A stretch of DNA of 6,557 nucleotides from JBBRRP01 sp038251425 (lineage in GTDB: Bacteria; Myxococcota_A; Polyangia; Polyangiales; Polyangiaceae), in contig JBBSBI010000261.1 in the NCBI GenBank assembly GCA_038251425.1, positions 1 to 6,557 on the forward strand, given 5' to 3'. Both the position numbers and the translations under genes were made by a program. Positions 6,401 to 6,557 of this stretch are shown piece after piece. The notes beneath the pieces are model-generated. The model was not told the DNA's origin. It was given only the letters and a program-made list of their open reading frames with translations, and did not search any database. Each line of letters begins with the position of its first letter. The first letter of the stretch is position 1.

Positions 6401-6557
6401 TTTCGCAGACCTTCACTCCGAACTTCGATCTGAAATTCGTGGCTAAGGACATCTTGAATTCAGAGGTGTTAGTCACTCAAGGGCCTAAGGCGCGAAGCGA
6501 CAACGTCGTGAATCGCTACACCGAGGGCAGCTTGTACTCAATCTCCGCGAGCTACAC
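3427..6557 (+). CDS. TonB-dependent outer-membrane receptor with N-terminal carboxypeptidase-regulatory-like domain (3' end cut by window)
   Basis: The frame is open for 1,043 codons plus two bases with no stop. Residues 1-24 are a signal peptide ending in AFA. Residues 25 to about 115 are a Pro/Ala/Thr/acidic low-complexity linker. Residues about 122-200 are a carboxypeptidase-regulatory-like beta-sandwich (GQVTDDRGEPLPEAQVTV, then DGKFQVEVRPGSYSL). A TonB-box-like DTIEVE follows (205-210). The plug (about 220-335) contains RGLGERYSNALLND (269-282), PSPEPDR, and DFAGGSVRIQTRE (321-333). The rest is a large beta-barrel with LARPQLRELAPF (799-810) and GAEFE (887-891). The last residues, SISASYT, look like the final strand, lacking only the usual terminal aromatic, so very little is missing. 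Two cysteines (676, 691) are the only ones in the mature protein. The ribosome binding site is weak (AAGTGAG). It sits last in a tonB-exbB-exbD-exbD cluster, which presumably powers it. The ligand is unknown; phosphate-related substrates are a guess from the PhoB context. Confidence 0.93.
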   Translation, partial: MRFLNRPFLCSWIILSLTSTQAFAQTAAPPDAAQAPTGEPSADADVGQVGDETPVAPGEPTPSEAPTTPDAPATPDAPAETPPETQPAQDTAADASAEGEGAEGEEDIGGEFKLRAPKKGRAVIWGQVTDDRGEPLPEAQVTVAQTGQKMISDFDGKFQVEVRPGSYSLRIFFEGPRLRLDGIVVVADQTLRVETKVEARELDVDTIEVETEANRATIEGEILARQRSAAVGDSVGRVEISKTPDRNAAQAAQRVVGATIVDNRFVYVRGLGERYSNALLNDSPLPSPEPDRAAIPLDLFPTMVLDNLTIAKTFTPDYPGDFAGGSVRIQTREIPDKFLFQVTGSGAFNTQSTFRERPDYTGGSTDWLGIDDGQRAKPSDFPPFQLAPGLEKAPAPGAMPGAPKETVTQEELTRAGLSINSFTSSKREFTPPDHGLAIVAGDGWKFGKDQKVGVLGAVNYGRSFKLIEDEVRREYNVKDESLGPHIFRDLVLNTGSDAVNWGAFGSVSYRANKNHKLTLIGFHSQLADDTTQIMQGTVEESSQVHATRLTFVSRALNFGQLRGTHVFPELSKSELDWTLSLSGARRDQPDARSIAFGKTTGNTWSYQNDSDSGRHFWSDQTETSKSAKLDYSQPVGWRDSKVKLGGLASVRDRSFNARTLAFHASDALPDLAKRACPEDPAGSGNANFNDCGDALLNGSNIGPLLELRESTKAVDAYKAGLDVYAGYLMSDVQVLRNLRLIAGERVERTHQTVRPYDQFGTDSSVKNVRLNSTDLLPALAAVVDIDTKNKVRASLTRTLARPQLRELAPFAYQDLFGSAFIAGNADLKLTHITNADLRYEYFPTLREVLAISLFYKRFQDPIETVAQASDQNGTISFQNATGATLVGAEFEARKTLQFLNPQLKDFSLIANLTLADSEIILNDLAAKFLTNSKRPMLNQAPYVVNASLDYTTAGGTTARLLYNVNGPRIVAVGAAKLPDAYVHPRHRFDLTLSQTFTPNFDLKFVAKDILNSEVLVTQGPKARSDNVVNRYTEGSLYSISASY
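3628..3663 (+). repeat. Two 18-bp tandem repeats in the receptor linker
   Basis: Bases 3628-3645 and 3646-3663 both encode TPDAPA (residues 68-79), differing only at third codon positions. They lie in the Pro/Ala-rich linker between signal peptide and the first folded domain. Silent divergence suggests an old duplication or selection on composition. Confidence 0.75.

Noticed and set aside
1..6557. CRISPR arrays, insertion sequences, tRNA or rRNA genes
   Set aside because: No regularly spaced long repeats, terminal inverted repeats with transposase, or RNA gene patterns were seen; nearly all of the window is accounted for by coding sequence.

Overview
The window suggests a Gram-negative bacterium of moderately high GC: it carries a complete inner-membrane TonB energy-transduction module and an outer-membrane TonB-dependent receptor. 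The order tonB-exbB-exbD-exbD-receptor, the receptor's carboxypeptidase-regulatory-like N-terminal domain and the divergent PhoB-type regulator recall Myxococcota-like (deltaproteobacterial) genomes. That placement is an impression from gene style, not a demonstrated assignment.

Layout: bases 1-46 hold the downstream flank of a minus-strand gene, with a hairpin directly after its stop codon. Bases 47-745 (minus) encode a PhoB-family OmpR-type response regulator. Bases 746-994 are a divergent control region rich in GTCAC/GTGAC motifs. From 995 rightward, five plus-strand genes are packed together: tonB (995-1735), exbB (1776-2486), a first exbD overlapping exbB by 50 bp (2437-2880), a second exbD (2923-3357) and a very large TonB-dependent receptor (3427 to beyond 6557). 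The receptor has no stop in the window, but its last visible residues look like a final beta-strand, so probably only a few residues are missing.

Function: ExbB with the two ExbD proteins would form the proton-driven motor, TonB would carry the energy across the periplasm, and the receptor would be the gated outer-membrane importer. The ligand is not evident from sequence.

The most interesting signal is in the control region. Two 18-bp elements, each a pair of GTCAC half-sites spaced exactly 11 bp apart, face outward toward the two divergent genes. They resemble Pho boxes (PhoB binding sites). Each ends exactly 28 nt before an in-frame start codon (GTG 745 on minus, ATG 995 on plus). With the strongly PhoB-like regulator, this suggests a phosphate-starvation-controlled, self-contained TonB uptake system, with autoregulation of the regulator. 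This is inference and needs experimental or comparative confirmation.
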